Shown: piece after piece, positions 24,201-35,118 of the stretch
How positions within the stretch are numbered: the first letter of the stretch is position 1
Layout of the letters: each line of letters opens with the position of its first letter
Assembly: GCA_020091685.1 (NCBI GenBank)
Contig: CM034593.1
Span: forward strand, 45,543,388-45,607,387
From: Lutjanus erythropterus
Taxonomy: Eukaryota; Chordata; Actinopteri; Lutjaniformes; Lutjanidae
Direction of reading: 5' to 3'
DNA: 64,000 nt
Made by a program: the position numbers and the translations under genes
The notes under the pieces: generated by a model
The model's database searches: none
What the model was told of the DNA's origin: nothing
What the model saw: only the letters and a program-made list of their open reading frames with translations

Positions 24201-26145
24201 CGCAACCTTACTTGACCACCTGTCCTGATTTTTACAGTGAACAGTAGCAGTCACGACATGCAGGAGGATGCAGGAGGATGTGGAGGCGGGTGATAATGAC
24301 GAATTTTTGAGGGCAGCCAAAGTGCTCCGAGGCATGCCAGAGTTTTCCTGGTTGATCAAATTAAAGGTCAGACTTGGTCAGGTCTCTAAAGCTGAGAAAT
24401 GGTTCCAAGTGCGTCGGCTGCGGTTGTCCGTCTCTGATAATATCAGTCATTTCTGACAAGTCAAAAACCACAAATACGCAGGGAGATGTAGAAGCAGACT
24501 TAAGGTGATGAAAAAGAGTGAACTGTAAGGAGCATTAGAACAAGCCAACTGATTTGAAATGATCTATACGTAGAAACATAAAGCACCTTTTATTTTCCAT
24601 GACAGAGCTAATGGCTAATGACGCAGTTCTCGTACTACAGGGCATTAGCCACATTTTAGTAAAAAAAAAAAAAAAAGGGCTGATATTGTTGTTCTGCTAA
24701 CATTCAGCATACTTAGATTTTCTTTAATTTAGCTAACTGGGTGTTAGTTCAGGTATTAGAGCATACACCATGTCTACTGTCTGTCCTCCATGAGTTTTAT
24801 TCCAGCCCACCGCTGAGCAGACAGTCTAGTGTCCAGTTGTCTGTCTCTTCTTGTTGTATACCTGCGTTGGATTTCTTAAGTTGTATTCCTTTGTTGTGAT
24901 GATGGACTCTTAAACAGACACACTTCTCTTGGAGCTGTGTAAAAAAGTTATTATCAAACTCACTAGGGAGGGAGTTTCTTCAAATTTGGCTCAAATGACC
25001 ACTTGGACTGGATGAACCAATGAGATTTTGGTGGTCAAAGGTCACTGTGACCTCACAAAACATTTTTTTTTAGCCATAACTCAAGAATTCATATGCTAAT
25101 TGACCATTTGCTAAGCACTGCCCTCCTCCTGTTTCTACACCTGCCAAACTTTCCATTCACCTACGGCATTTATGCAGTTTACAGTGATGACGGTGGCAGA
25201 TTTAACATCGAAACTGGGAGTAATTGTTGAAACAGGAGGTCTTTGAATCCTTATAAAGGTTTGATTCCCATCTATGGCCCTTTGCTGCATGTCATTCTTC
25301 CACTCTCTCTTCGGCTGTAAATTAAAGGCATAAACAAAGCTTTGTTAGAGCAGATGAAGACAGTTTCATCCACACATGAGCTCTTTCTGTTTCACGTTTT
25401 TGAGAGACTACGAAAAAGACATCACTGTCCAGACTCGTGAAATGCTTAGCATCGCTCTTCTTAGAGCCTCCTGCACTCCGCTTCAACATGTAGGGAAATG
25501 GAAAGCTTGACAGCTCTACAGTTAGGGTTGCTAAACTATGATTGGACAGTTGCTGTTTGGAGGTGGGATGTAACAAAGGGTCAATTATGACAAAATTTCA
25601 CACAGATGTCTAACAGGATGAGGGGGTGACATTTAAATCGAAGTGGTCAGACGTCAGCTTCACTGTGACATTAAAATGTTCAGCTCTCTATCAGTCCTCT
25701 GTCCTCCTCTGGAAAAATAGTCTCTGAGTGAAGACAGCATATTATTCACTGGAATCACTATATACATCATATGAGTCTGGACAGACAGGGTTATAAGACT
25801 GCTAAGCGATAATTCTAGTTTTTGGGTTTTTTTTTTAAATTCCCCTCTTGGTCTTGCTCTGTTCTCGCTCACAGACACTTCTTTCTGTTTACAACGTCAG
25901 GGTGGGGGGACAGATTAGACTAAAGTGTGACTTGAAAATACAATGAGAGAGTGATTTTCATCTTCATCCATGTTTTTATTTGGTGTTTTCCGTGTGTGTC
26001 CTCATACTTGTGCACCCTGGACTGATGTGCATGTTTGTTTGTTTTTCTGTGTTTTGGCAGGCAGTTCAAGCCCAAGAGGACTGAGATTGTCATTGATTTT
26101 AATTCCATTAACCACTCCGGAATGCTGAACAGCGCGACCAAGTGA
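9735..26145 (+). CDS. dctd: Deoxycytidylate (dCMP) deaminase, complete, 6 exons
   Basis: Exons 9735-9775, 14282-14381, 16627-16762, 20128-20244, 22605-22701 and 26061-26145 give 576 bp, 191 residues plus TGA. The enzyme converts dCMP to dUMP, feeding thymidylate synthase; the family is a zinc-dependent hexamer activated by dCTP and inhibited by dTTP. Visible motifs are the CHAE box (residues 94-97: zinc His95, catalytic Glu97) and PCNEC (120-124: zinc Cys121 and Cys124), with core blocks [20 protein letters not shown] and [11 protein letters not shown]. The human protein is about 178 residues. The extra length here is a 14-codon start in exon 1 (A at -3, G at +4). No frame damage is seen, so the gene looks functional. 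Introns carry many mobile elements. Confidence 0.96.
11722..11826. repeat. Solo end of the CAGTGGTGGA-type hAT-like element
   Basis: Runs of acttgagt...cagtactctttccaccactg match the right end of the full element at 29418-30433. No matching left end is nearby. Located in dctd intron 1. Confidence 0.6.
12291..12344. repeat. (GT)n microsatellite
   Basis: Nearly pure GT dinucleotides, with one GAGAGA interruption near 12305. Confidence 0.95.
12823..13034. mobile_element. Palindromic hAT-type MITE, 212 bp
   Basis: The left arm (gtttctcaaccctggtcctc ... catgttttagatg ... ctccaacacacctgattcaa) is repeated in inverse on the right, so the element could fold end to end. Flanks aatgtaac (12815-12822) and gatgtaac (13035-13042) are an 8-bp target duplication with one mismatch, as hAT transposition leaves. 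Located in dctd intron 1. Confidence 0.85.
14282..14381 (+). CDS. dctd: dctd exon 2
   Basis: 100 bp. Acceptor ctgtag ends at 14281; donor gtgtgt at 14382. Encodes the conserved [13 protein letters not shown]...[11 protein letters not shown] segment, residues 14-47. Confidence 0.95.
15302..16580 (+). mobile_element. Tc1-like transposon relic
   Basis: An N-terminal helix-turn-helix segment is readable from ATG 15584 ([20 protein letters not shown], then an RGRP hinge near 15730). Later come [12 protein letters not shown] (about 15980), LQQDNDPKH (about 16200) and PPQSPDL (about 16292), that is, catalytic-core DDE blocks. The reading frame is broken repeatedly. The right terminal repeat (acacctgcctaaaacttttg, then cacaggact) is present; the matching left one is missing. 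The element is dead and 5'-truncated, in dctd intron 2. Confidence 0.88.
16627..16762 (+). CDS. dctd: dctd exon 3
   Basis: 136 bp. Acceptor gtgcag ends at 16626; donor gtgaga at 16763. Encodes residues 48-92 ([20 protein letters not shown]...TKYPY) plus the first base of Val93. The acceptor lies 46 bp after the end of a Tc1 relic. Confidence 0.96.
17179..17336. repeat. Short copy of the GCTGCAAC-ended repeat
   Basis: Begins agggctgcagttaacaattg and ends taattgatcattgcagctt, with TTAA-rich interior, like 2562-3034. Located in dctd intron 3. Confidence 0.5.
18380..18490. repeat. Head-to-head (ATT)n-(AAT)n triplet tract
   Basis: About 11 ATT units switch at about 18410 to about 20 AAT units. 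The two halves are complementary and can form a hairpin. Open frames across it (poly-Leu/Ile or poly-Asn) are not genes. Confidence 0.95.
19466..19839. mobile_element. hAT-type non-autonomous element, 374 bp, with perfect target duplication
   Basis: Ends caggggtctgcaacctgc and ggttgctgacccctg are inverted repeats. The flanks are identical 8-bp copies ctctggat (19458-19465 and 19840-19847). No transposase is visible. Located in dctd intron 3. The intact duplication suggests a fairly recent insertion. Confidence 0.9.
20128..20244 (+). CDS. dctd: dctd exon 4 (zinc site)
   Basis: 117 bp. Acceptor cctacag ends at 20127; donor gtgggt at 20245. Carries both zinc-binding motifs: [12 protein letters not shown] with catalytic Glu97 and [14 protein letters not shown] with Cys121 and Cys124. 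Confidence 0.97.
21244..21273. repeat. (CA)n microsatellite
   Basis: Pure CA run followed by a short AT run, in dctd intron 4. The rest of that intron (20245-22604) has nothing I recognise. Confidence 0.95.
22605..22701 (+). CDS. dctd: dctd exon 5
   Basis: 97 bp. Acceptor tgcccag ends at 22604 behind a long C/T tract; donor gtgagt at 22702. Encodes [14 protein letters not shown]...LLSMAGIQY, residues 132-163. Confidence 0.95.
23620..23942. repeat. Copy of the GCTGCAAC-ended repeat
   Basis: Starts aatagctgcaacaattaatcc and contains the family interior (tccaaattctctgattccag, ttttctggtttctttgctcc, a ttgggaaacactgatca block), in inverse orientation to the copy at 40500-40769. Located in dctd intron 5. 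Confidence 0.65.
24955..25115. repeat. Dispersed repeat carrying nuclear-receptor palindrome
   Basis: The text (cttcaaatttggctcaaatg, cacttggactggatgaac, ttggtggtcaaaggtcactg, agccataactcaagaattca) resembles a common fish dispersed repeat as I remember it. Located in dctd intron 5. It includes the response-element-like site described separately. Confidence 0.45.
25032..25053. promoter_or_regulatory. Composite nuclear-receptor motif (DR1 + perfect ERE)
   Basis: tggtcaaaggtca is a DR1-type direct repeat. It overlaps the 15-bp palindrome AGGTCA-CTG-TGACCT (25039-25053), which equals the consensus oestrogen-response element. The sequence fact is certain; use in vivo is not known. Confidence 0.45.
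26061..26145 (+). CDS. dctd: dctd exon 6 (C-terminus and stop)
   Basis: 85 bp. Acceptor ttggcag ends at 26060. Encodes [18 protein letters not shown] and a short variable tail to TGA at 26143-26145. Confidence 0.93.
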
Positions 26146-27322
26146 AAATGCAAACGGCTCACCTTGGGGAGCTGCTGAATGAGGCGGGGAAGCAGAGGAA
26201 GACTGACGAGATTGAAAGGGACTTTGATGCCTCTTTTCTCTATGTCTTCTTGCCCCCCTGCTTTGTCCAAAGGAAAACTCAAGGATACCTCGACTTTGGC
26301 ATCTTTTGATATTTTGATTAACTGGATATTCAAGATACTTTAATTTGATGCTTCGCCCTTTGTGGCCGACTCTGGCAGAAGGTCGTTAAATGCTGCTTTA
26401 ACACTTTTTTTCTCTTTTCAAGCTCCCTCTGGGTTTAGGAATACAGGAGGACTCTGAACACACTTTCTTAAGTGTTTGATTTTAAAACCTTTAGTGTTGC
26501 GAATCAGAACTTCTGTCTGCACAAGGGAAAACCTGATATCAGTTTTTTCCCCCGCAAACGGACTATTCTAGACGCACATTGATATCTAGTTCATTTGACC
26601 CTTCACACTAACAGAAGAAGCTGCCCACTAAATCAGTCTTGTTGTGTTGAACACTGAAGTTGCTCAGTGTCACTGTCTGCCTCTGAGCATCTGTGGAACA
26701 GTGGGAGTTTCACGAGGTACGAGCTGTGTGAACAATGAGGACGCTGTAAAAGAATAGCTCGACTTGTTGCTTGGCTGTATACACCTGTCTCATCAGGGTT
26801 GCTCTGTATGTCACTTCTTTACTTACTAGTAGTTTGCATTGAGTTGGTATTAAGAGCAGACACTTGTCTTTACACACTATGTATATGGGACTGTGTGCAT
26901 GTGGGGTTTTTAATATATTCCTTTTAGGGGATATTTTCAATAGTTCTGAAAGGTGTTGGTGAAACATAGACAATTTACAGTAACACATTCCAGTACAGAA
27001 ACTGTTTCCAATTGTAGTAACGTGCCAGCAGTTTCTCTTTCAGTTATCACTCATAACAGATGTCTTTATTTTAGGTTTCCTTCATGGTACCAAAAGGCTT
27101 TTAAAAAACTTGTTACCACCTTGTCTTCAAAGACTGCTGTTAAGCTGACGACTGTTTTTCTTCCTGTTGAACTGTTAGAACAAATGCATGAAAGCTAATC
27201 ACTGTACTGTGTAGTGGTACAGGTATGTACATGTGTACTTTCACATAGGTGCAGACAAACATTTCACAGTTCTGTGTGTTTATATCATCATTCCTTCAGC
27301 CTAATCAGCTGTCAGCACACTT

Positions 27323-27328
27323 AATAAA
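27323..27328 (+). promoter_or_regulatory. dctd: dctd polyadenylation signal (AATAAA)
   Basis: Canonical AATAAA 1,178 bp after the dctd stop. The 3' UTR would run to about 27345. The intervening sequence has no recognisable repeats and no coding region. Confidence 0.65.
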
Positions 27329-29417
27329 ACTTTTGGACCACACAGCTAGTGTCCACTGTGTTCATTATTCATCCATCTCAGTGAAATACGTACTTTGTCA
27401 TTTATAGTAGACAGTGTGACTGTACTGGCCATTAGGAGCAGCGGGGCCTGGCAAGCAGTCACATCTAGATGGGAACCCAGACCCACAAAAGATCTCACAA
27501 GAATGATCTTTTTAACCCAAACCACGATCTTTGTCTAACCCTAACCAAGTGTTTTCTGTCCCTAAACCTCAGCAGATTTTAACCACAGCATTGTTACATT
27601 ATGAAACATAATCACAGCGTGCACAATGAAGAAACGGTGTGTACAAATCTTGCAAGAGTTTCACAAATCGAAATAATAATCGGTGCATGCAGCGTGATAG
27701 GCTGAGCAGTGTGGAGGAAGAAATGTACAGCACGGGAAAGAACGAAAAAGACAAAAGGTGGAGGTGAGTGGAAGCAAAGCCTGAGATGGAAGTGCTGCTA
27801 AATGTTTTAAAATTACAGAGGTTGGAAAAAGACATACCAGCAGGACTTCCCCAGCATGTATGTCACAACTACCTGTCTTGAATTGATTCTGTGTTTTAAA
27901 ATCTTTATCGTGCTCTGTGGGAAAGCAGGAAGTGTGTGTGCATGGATATAATCTGGAAGATAAAGAGCTTTGTACTATTTTCATTTTTTTTGTCAGGTGG
28001 AAGTATCCAGTTACTCAGGGGTCCCAGAGCTTCATGATGATAATCAGAACTCTGATGAAACACCAGGTGCAAAACAAACACGACACATGAATATTTATTG
28101 CTGCTGACTTCAGACACACAACTTCTTTTCAACAATTTTGAATGTTTCTTTTAAAGAGGCATTCCACACTTTTGACCTGTAAGCTAAATTATATTACTGT
28201 ACTGTGACTAAACACTTCAGTGCTGGTGTTAATATTGATATTTCTTAATAAATGTATTTTTAAAAAAATCTGCATTTCATGGGTTGAAAATGGCTCAAAT
28301 CATCCTGAGCCTTGCGAGGGCAATGCTGACACTCTTTGGGACTGCTCTACGTTGTGAGATTTATATAAGAATATTGACATCACAGTTGGGCAGCCCACCT
28401 CCTCCAGCCCCTACTCTTGAGCTGGAGTGAGACAGTGCTCATTTTCAAATATATGCTGATTGAAACTCTTTTTTGCTATTCCTCTACTTAACATTTTGAC
28501 TTTTGGTAGATTTGATGGCAGGCTGCAGCAGCAGAGCTACATACTGACACTTTTCCCACAGACACACACACAGAGAGCCTCTCCTCTCTGAGCACTAGCG
28601 TTAGCTGGGTTAACTACAACACACACTTTTACAAAAGGCCCACAGATGTGCTTCTAGTGAGTGTCACAGCTCCAGCAGACGCTCTGTGTTTCCAGTGTTT
28701 CTCTGTGGACATTTAGAGTCTGACAGCAGCTGCACATGGTTGGTTAGCTCTGACTATTACCTGTTCCTGCAGATACACTGAGCGGGTTCAGTCTGTCTCT
28801 GGTCCAGTGTCTCATTACTATCACTTGCTCTCGAGGCCACGCCCCCCTACAGTTGCAGACCTGTACGCCCCCCAGCCTGCCCCCTTCCTCAATCCCATAC
28901 CACTTTTTAGCATTTTTCAAAATTCAGATAAAATAATTCAACAAAAGATTTCCAGTGGTCTGCTGTGCGCAGAGATTAGCCTGGACTGACTTTAGAGTCC
29001 CAGCCTGAATTATTACCCAAGTCTGCCACCGAGAGTAGCTACTTTTTGTTTTTATTGGTTGTTACCTCTTATAAAATATTGAACTGTTTTTCATGAAATC
29101 TGTTGGAAGGTCCAGCCAAGAAATAGGTTTTGGAAGTGTAGCAATATTGTGACCATGTGGCTTTTCCTCTGAAAACAAAACAAAACAAAACAAAAACAAA
29201 TGTGAGTGACTTCGGTTTTCAACAGTATTTTGGAGCAGATTTCTGCAGATGTTGGTGTTTGACTCTTTGAGTCTGCAGAATCCTGAAGCCCCGTTTCAGT
29301 TCAGAGTTTACTGAATGTGTCCAAATTGTACCAGTTGTCAGGCCCTCAGTGAAGGACATACATATGGACAGAGATTCCTCCCTTTATATTTAGATATAAT
29401 TTATACTGTACTGTATA

Positions 29418-30433
29418 CAGTGGTGGACAGTAGTGAAGTACATTTACTTGAGTACTGTACTTAAGTACATTTTTTGAGTATCTGTACTTAACTTGAGTAT
29501 TTGTTTTTTTGGAAACTTATTACTTTCACTCCACTACATTTCAAAGACAAATATTGTACTTTTGACTCCACTACATTTGTAGGAAGGTTGTTGTTACTTA
29601 TCGACTAAGCTTTGAAGTCAGCTGTTGCTGTTTTTTTCTTTTTTAAAATGCAGTTGGTCACATGCTGTGTTCCTCACAAAAGAAAACCAATCACAGTAGC
29701 TCCTCTCAAATGGGACTGATGTAAAAGTAGAAATACGTCCAGGCGCTCTGTAACAAGAACAAGCAAACTCTCCCTCTTTCATTCAAACAAAAAGTGGTAA
29801 TGGTGACAGCAGAGAAAGACAAAATTAAATCTCAAGATGTTATTATAATTATTCATTATTCCAGGTAGCTTTTAAAGTTGTTTTTTTTATCGGGGTGAAA
29901 AATACAGCATAATTCATGTATATATACTGCCTCTGAAGACAGAAAGAAATCTGTTATTTAACAGACTTGGAGAACTCCTTACAGTTATCTTCAATCTAAT
30001 TTATGCAGTGATTTTAATACAGTTACATCAGAAAATGACAATAACTGTCCTTTTTGGTTTTGATTGTATTTCTATGTTGAAGTTTTTATAGATGTTTCTA
30101 TAGACTTTGTGTAGCAGAGTGGTTCTACAAGCAGGTCAGAGCATCATTAGATGGTTTCAGAGAGTTACAAGCTTCTGTAAATGCATCATGAAAACAATAC
30201 AGCGTGTATTGATATTAGAAAATGTACTTTGTAATTTGTACTTTTGAATACTTAAGTATTTTTTAAAAACATGTACTTCTGAATACTTAAGTATTTTTAA
30301 AAACAAGTACTCTAGTACTTTAACTCAAGTAAAATTTTGACTGAGCAACTTTCACTTGTAGTTGAGTAATATTTGACCAGGAGTATCTATACTTTGACTC
30401 AAGTACTGGGGTTGAGTACTTTGTCCACCACTG
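29418..30433. mobile_element. hAT-like non-autonomous DNA element, about 1.0 kb
   Basis: Starts cagtggtggacagtagtgaa and ends actttgtccaccactg. Both ends carry runs of acttgagtac / gtactcaagt-like subrepeats in inverse orientation. Flanks actgtata (29410-29417) and actctata (30434-30441) are an 8-bp duplication with one mismatch. The interior has no transposase frame. Confidence 0.85.
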
Positions 30434-32652
30434 ACTCTATAATATTACATGTATTAGCATGACATCTCCACTTCCTCCCACAGTATAAAACTGAAGCCAA
30501 AATATCCTGGATACGAGTGCCGCCATCATTTGGAGTAGTGGCCAGTCTTGGAGCCGCACTCTGAAGTTCCCGGCCACACACACACAGCCAGCCGACTCAC
30601 AAGCAGAGCTCAGCTGTCAATCATGGCAAGAAACCCCATTTCATGGCATTAAATAACTACTTAAAACAAAACTCATGAGAACAATGAATACTTGAATAAA
30701 TATCAGCGTGATAAGAAATATCTAAAATATCAGAAACCATCTTTGGGCAATTTTATTTGACATGTACTTTGACATTTAGGTTTGGCCCATTTCCCATCTA
30801 TTAACATTTGGGAAGCAGGATTTATGTCCTGTACTGCAGCCAGCCACCAGAGGACTTTAGCTTCTCTTTTAAAATGCATTCAGACTGAATCAGGCGCCGC
30901 AGCGTTTTACCGCAGGAATGTGCAGCGGTGCAGGGAGTGGGGGTGTGTGTTTTTTTATGCTGAGAACATAGCAGCTGTAAAACAATCAGAAAATAGTGTC
31001 TTATTTTTCTAATTCCCTTTCTCATACTGCTCTCTCTGCACACTGTCTCCTCCTCCTCTCTCCCAAACGCAGTGACACAGACCCAAGGAGGCTTCTTCAT
31101 GTTGCTATTTTCCAGCATAAACTGCAGCCAGACTCAGACACTGACGCTGATTACACAAAATTAACCAAACAAGGACACAACTGTAGAGAATGATCATGAA
31201 CTCCACCTGGACACCACCTGTTTTCAGACAAATTTCAGACTGACTGTGGAGAGAGTCTGATCGCCAGCTTGCGATTGGCCACCAGAGCGTGACATCAGGT
31301 TACATTTCTCCAAAAGCTGACACTTTTTCAACTTTCTCCACTGCATGCTGCTGCAGATCTCGCTGCACTCTGTTAATATCAGCTGCTGGTGATATTTCAA
31401 AGCTAAACTCTGACAGTGGAAAAGAATAACTTGGGCCAAGCAGGCTTTGCCTCATGTAAATCTCCCACTGCAGCCTCAGCCATTGTTCTGCTGTATGAGC
31501 AGGCATGGCTGCAGTACAGTAACAGAGTGCCAGCAGACCTGGAATCAGCAAACCACCAGCATCTTAACAGAATGTGTATGAATGCATGCGTTAAATAAAA
31601 AAAGTCTCCAAATGTAACAAACTAAAAGTGATGCTTGTTCTCTAAGTCTACTTAAGTAAGAGTAAAAAGTATGTGACATACTCATAGCATTGAAAAGTGA
31701 AAAACACCATCTTTGGAATGTGACAATAAAGAATTTAAGAATTGATCGACAGGAAAAAGATCTAAAAACAGTGGTAAAATGAATGGAAACCAGCGGTGAC
31801 AGTAAAAACAGGAGTTTTTAAACTCCTTTAACTGATCGTATATTGTGTTGTCAGGTGACAGACAGGAAATGTGGACAGAGAGAGGACGTCCCCATATGGA
31901 CTTGCACTATGGACATTGTGGTTTATATGATTAATGCCTTTTGTAAAGATGTTGATGCCAAGAGGATGAAATCTGCTGACTTTGATCAAGTTAAGTTGGT
32001 AATTTAGAAGTTGGCTGAAGTTTGGTTTTTAAGTGAACAACTATTGGCTGGATTGCCATGGAGACGGTGCATGGTAGCTCACTGATAACTTGGATGTTTG
32101 TGAACAGGTGAATGAGAAACAAATTGTAAAGCACTTCACATACATATATAAATACATATTGTATATAAGCACTGTAATAATATCTACATTTACAATAATC
32201 AGCATCATTACTATGCCAAAAATCTTACCCACATTTAAATTTCTTTTCATATTCAGTCTGTAACACAGATGAGTGACAAAAAGTTCAGTTTCCATTAAGT
32301 AGGGGTCTCAAACTGGCAGCCCAGAGGCCATTTCTGGCCCTCCACCCCGCTCCCTCTGATCCATGACATAATGTCAATAATGTAATATAATCCCGCCCGC
32401 AAAATGATTTTTAAAATGAAATGAAATATTTTTTGTAGTTGTTTCATACCAAGTTTAAGTTTCCTTCAATTGGCTGATATTCCAGAAGAGAACAGCTTGT
32501 TCAACAATATTTCTCTACCAGCAAACACAGCGGCAGAGCAGATTAGCAGGTCATCAACTGACATTTATAATCAGTTAGTTTCACCACTTACCCTGTGACA
32601 TTTGACAAAGCACAGACAAAAGCAACTCTGCATTTTCATCAGGGGTATTAAT

Positions 32653-33190
32653 CAGTCCCTCCAGGATTTTGCAGGCCTTTTTCTTTGGATTGTTGCTGCA
32701 TAAAATGCCTGATTTCACGGCAGCTTTTCTAAAAAAGCTGCAATGCATGTTGTGATGCTGAAGGCATTTTTGCAATTAAATAGAAGAAATAGAAAGTTGC
32801 AATTTTTTTATACAAAAAATGCAGGCAACTCTAATTAACCTTACCAGGAAAATTATAAAAATCTGCTTTGATTTGTAAATGAAGACATGCAACAGCAGGT
32901 ATTCAACAAAAAAGCAGAATGTTTGACACAAAACTGTAAAATGGAAGTGCGTAGAACATTGATAAATAACTTTTTTTTTAAAGTGAAAAATAAAACAGTC
33001 GGTTCATTGTCATGTACAAAGTTTACGCTGGGAACTGCTCTGAAGAGTGGAACTCGCAGGAAGAAACAATGACTGGTCAAATTTGCAGCAGAGTCTGGAC
33101 AAAATTGCAGGGTCGCACAGAATTCCCAGGGATTTCTTGAATTTGTGGGAATTGTTGCGACCGCAACATCCCAGCTTCCTGGAGGGACTC
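32653..33190. mobile_element. DNA element with AGTCCCTCCAGGA inverted ends, 538 bp
   Basis: agtccctccagga at 32654-32666 and its reverse complement tcctggagggact ending at 33189 are perfect 13-bp inverted repeats. attaat occurs at both flanks (32647-32652 and 33191-33196), a possible 6-bp target duplication. No transposase is readable; the ORFs inside are short and unsupported. Confidence 0.75.
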
Positions 33191-33545
33191 ATTAATGACC
33201 AGTTCAAAGTGACAGAAGAGTTGTTGGTGATGATGTCCAATGCACGGCTCAGTGGCTCAGTGGCCCCATTTGTATTTTCGACCCCTTCCTATGACCTTGT
33301 GATCTTGACTTTTGCTGTAGATCATTCCTTCACTTCTCTGTTATACTCTATGCTGTTCTTTTTAATAAAACACAAATGCCATGTTTGTGTCTTTTCACCT
33401 CCATTTGTTCAAATATTCCATCTGCGAGCTTGTGTTTGACATTCTGCAACAAGATATTCATAGGAACATTACAGGCCTATGCTCACAGATATCTCATTGT
33501 TTTTCCTATTGACTACCATGCATAGTGGAAGAACTCCGTCTGTCA

Positions 33546-33568
33546 CACACACACACACACACACACGG
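33546..33568. repeat. (CA)n microsatellite
   Basis: Pure CA dinucleotides. Confidence 0.9.
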
Positions 33569-33919
33569 CCATTCATTCAACTGATGCATAGGCACTGAAC
33601 ACAAACACACAATGTCACACACATTGTATTCCATTTGCTGTTTGCCATTTTGCCGACATGCCTACACACGCAGGCAGTAAATGCATCCAGCAGCCCATTT
33701 CACTGTCAGATTGATTTGCTGCTCATTTCCATAGCAAGTCTGCACCAATATACTGGAATCATTACCCTGTAGCCCAGAATACAGAGTCTGACATCACTTC
33801 CTATGGGCTGTGCGTGTTCAGGTGGTGGATTTACTTGGATGTCTTCATCTTGATCTTAAAAAAATAGATTTACTGTTTTTAGGGGTCCAAGCTGCATTGT
33901 TCACTGCAGACGCCTTTTG

Positions 33920-33922
33920 TTT

Positions 33923-33974
<52 letters not shown>

Positions 33975-33976
33975 TC
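33920..33976. repeat. (TTTC)n microsatellite
   Basis: About 14 uninterrupted TTTC units, a polypyrimidine strand. Confidence 0.95.
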
Positions 33977-34317
33977 CTGGCAGTGATTTCCATTGAGACA
34001 GAGACTTTTAAAACTGAAGGAAGACAAGGAAAACTTCTACAAACAAGTTATCAATGTTTTTGTTTGGAAGGAGTGGCGCTTGGACTTCATTTATAAGTAA
34101 AGGTAAGACCATAATAAACTTTTTTTTTAATTAAATGTGCTTTTTTGTGTGCTACAGTTTGTATGTATAAAGAAAGCTGATATGAGATTTTAAACATAAC
34201 CCGTTAACTGCTGCCAATCAAATGGTGAATAAGCTACTCTATATGGTTCATATGTTTGTAAATCTGATTGTGATAAAGTCAGTGCTTCACCAGACATGAA
34301 CCTCACCGCACATCACT

Positions 34318-34416
34318 GTGTAACACCAATACTTTTACTTCTAATTGAGTAATATTTTAGCAGTGTAACAGTACTTGTACTTGAGTACAGACTTTCAGTA
34401 CTCTTTCTACCTCTGT
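34318..34416. repeat. Solo end of the CAGTGGTGGA-type element
   Basis: The run ttgagtaatattttagcagt, then cttgagtacag and cagtactctttctacctctg, matches 11722-11826 and the right end of 29418-30433. Confidence 0.6.
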
Positions 34417-35118
34417 ATAATTGAAATAAGTGATCAAGGCAGCAGTAGAACAGAAACTCCTCTGTTCTGTGAAGTAAAATGATGTTTCTGACAGTTGAGT
34501 GTGGGACTTGGAGAGATATTTGGCTTCTGTAACGGTGGTTTCTCAAAAGAACAGGCTGCCTCACAGCCTCAGTCTACCAAGTCTACCACAGTCATGTCAA
34601 GTCCACATCAGCAGGAGTCTGCAGAGTCCCCACCAGTAGCACCAAGTCTGCCACAGTTAAGTCAATTCTGTCTGAAGGAGGTGGGTGGAGTGGTTGTATT
34701 AGCTTGGAGGCTGGTCTCCAGGGTTTTGGTGTCATGGTTGATGGTTCAATAACCGACCCATTGTTCTATAGTCTTAATATATTAGGACTAATCCTACATA
34801 TGCTCTATAAACATGACATTAAGAGTGTAGGCATAGTATATTTTTGAGATATGAATCTGATACACTGACAGGCTGAACAGCAGGAGTTCATAAACAACCT
34901 GTAATATGATCAAAAATGACTTTAAAGAACTTTGTTGGTTTAAACATGTAATGTGAAACAATCCTGTTGTTAACTGGTTGATCATCATTCAGGTAAGTGG
35001 TTGCAGATGAATGTTAATCTTCGTGGTTTAAGAACAATCATCTCCACATACACTGTGAATCAGAGCAGCCTGTAGGGGGCGTTGCTCTGCTGGTGTCTTT
35101 CAAGACAATATCCTCAAG

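Noticed and set aside
27599..27984. Minus-strand Ser/Phe/Cys-rich frames
   Set aside because: No domain, splice context or similarity; composition only.
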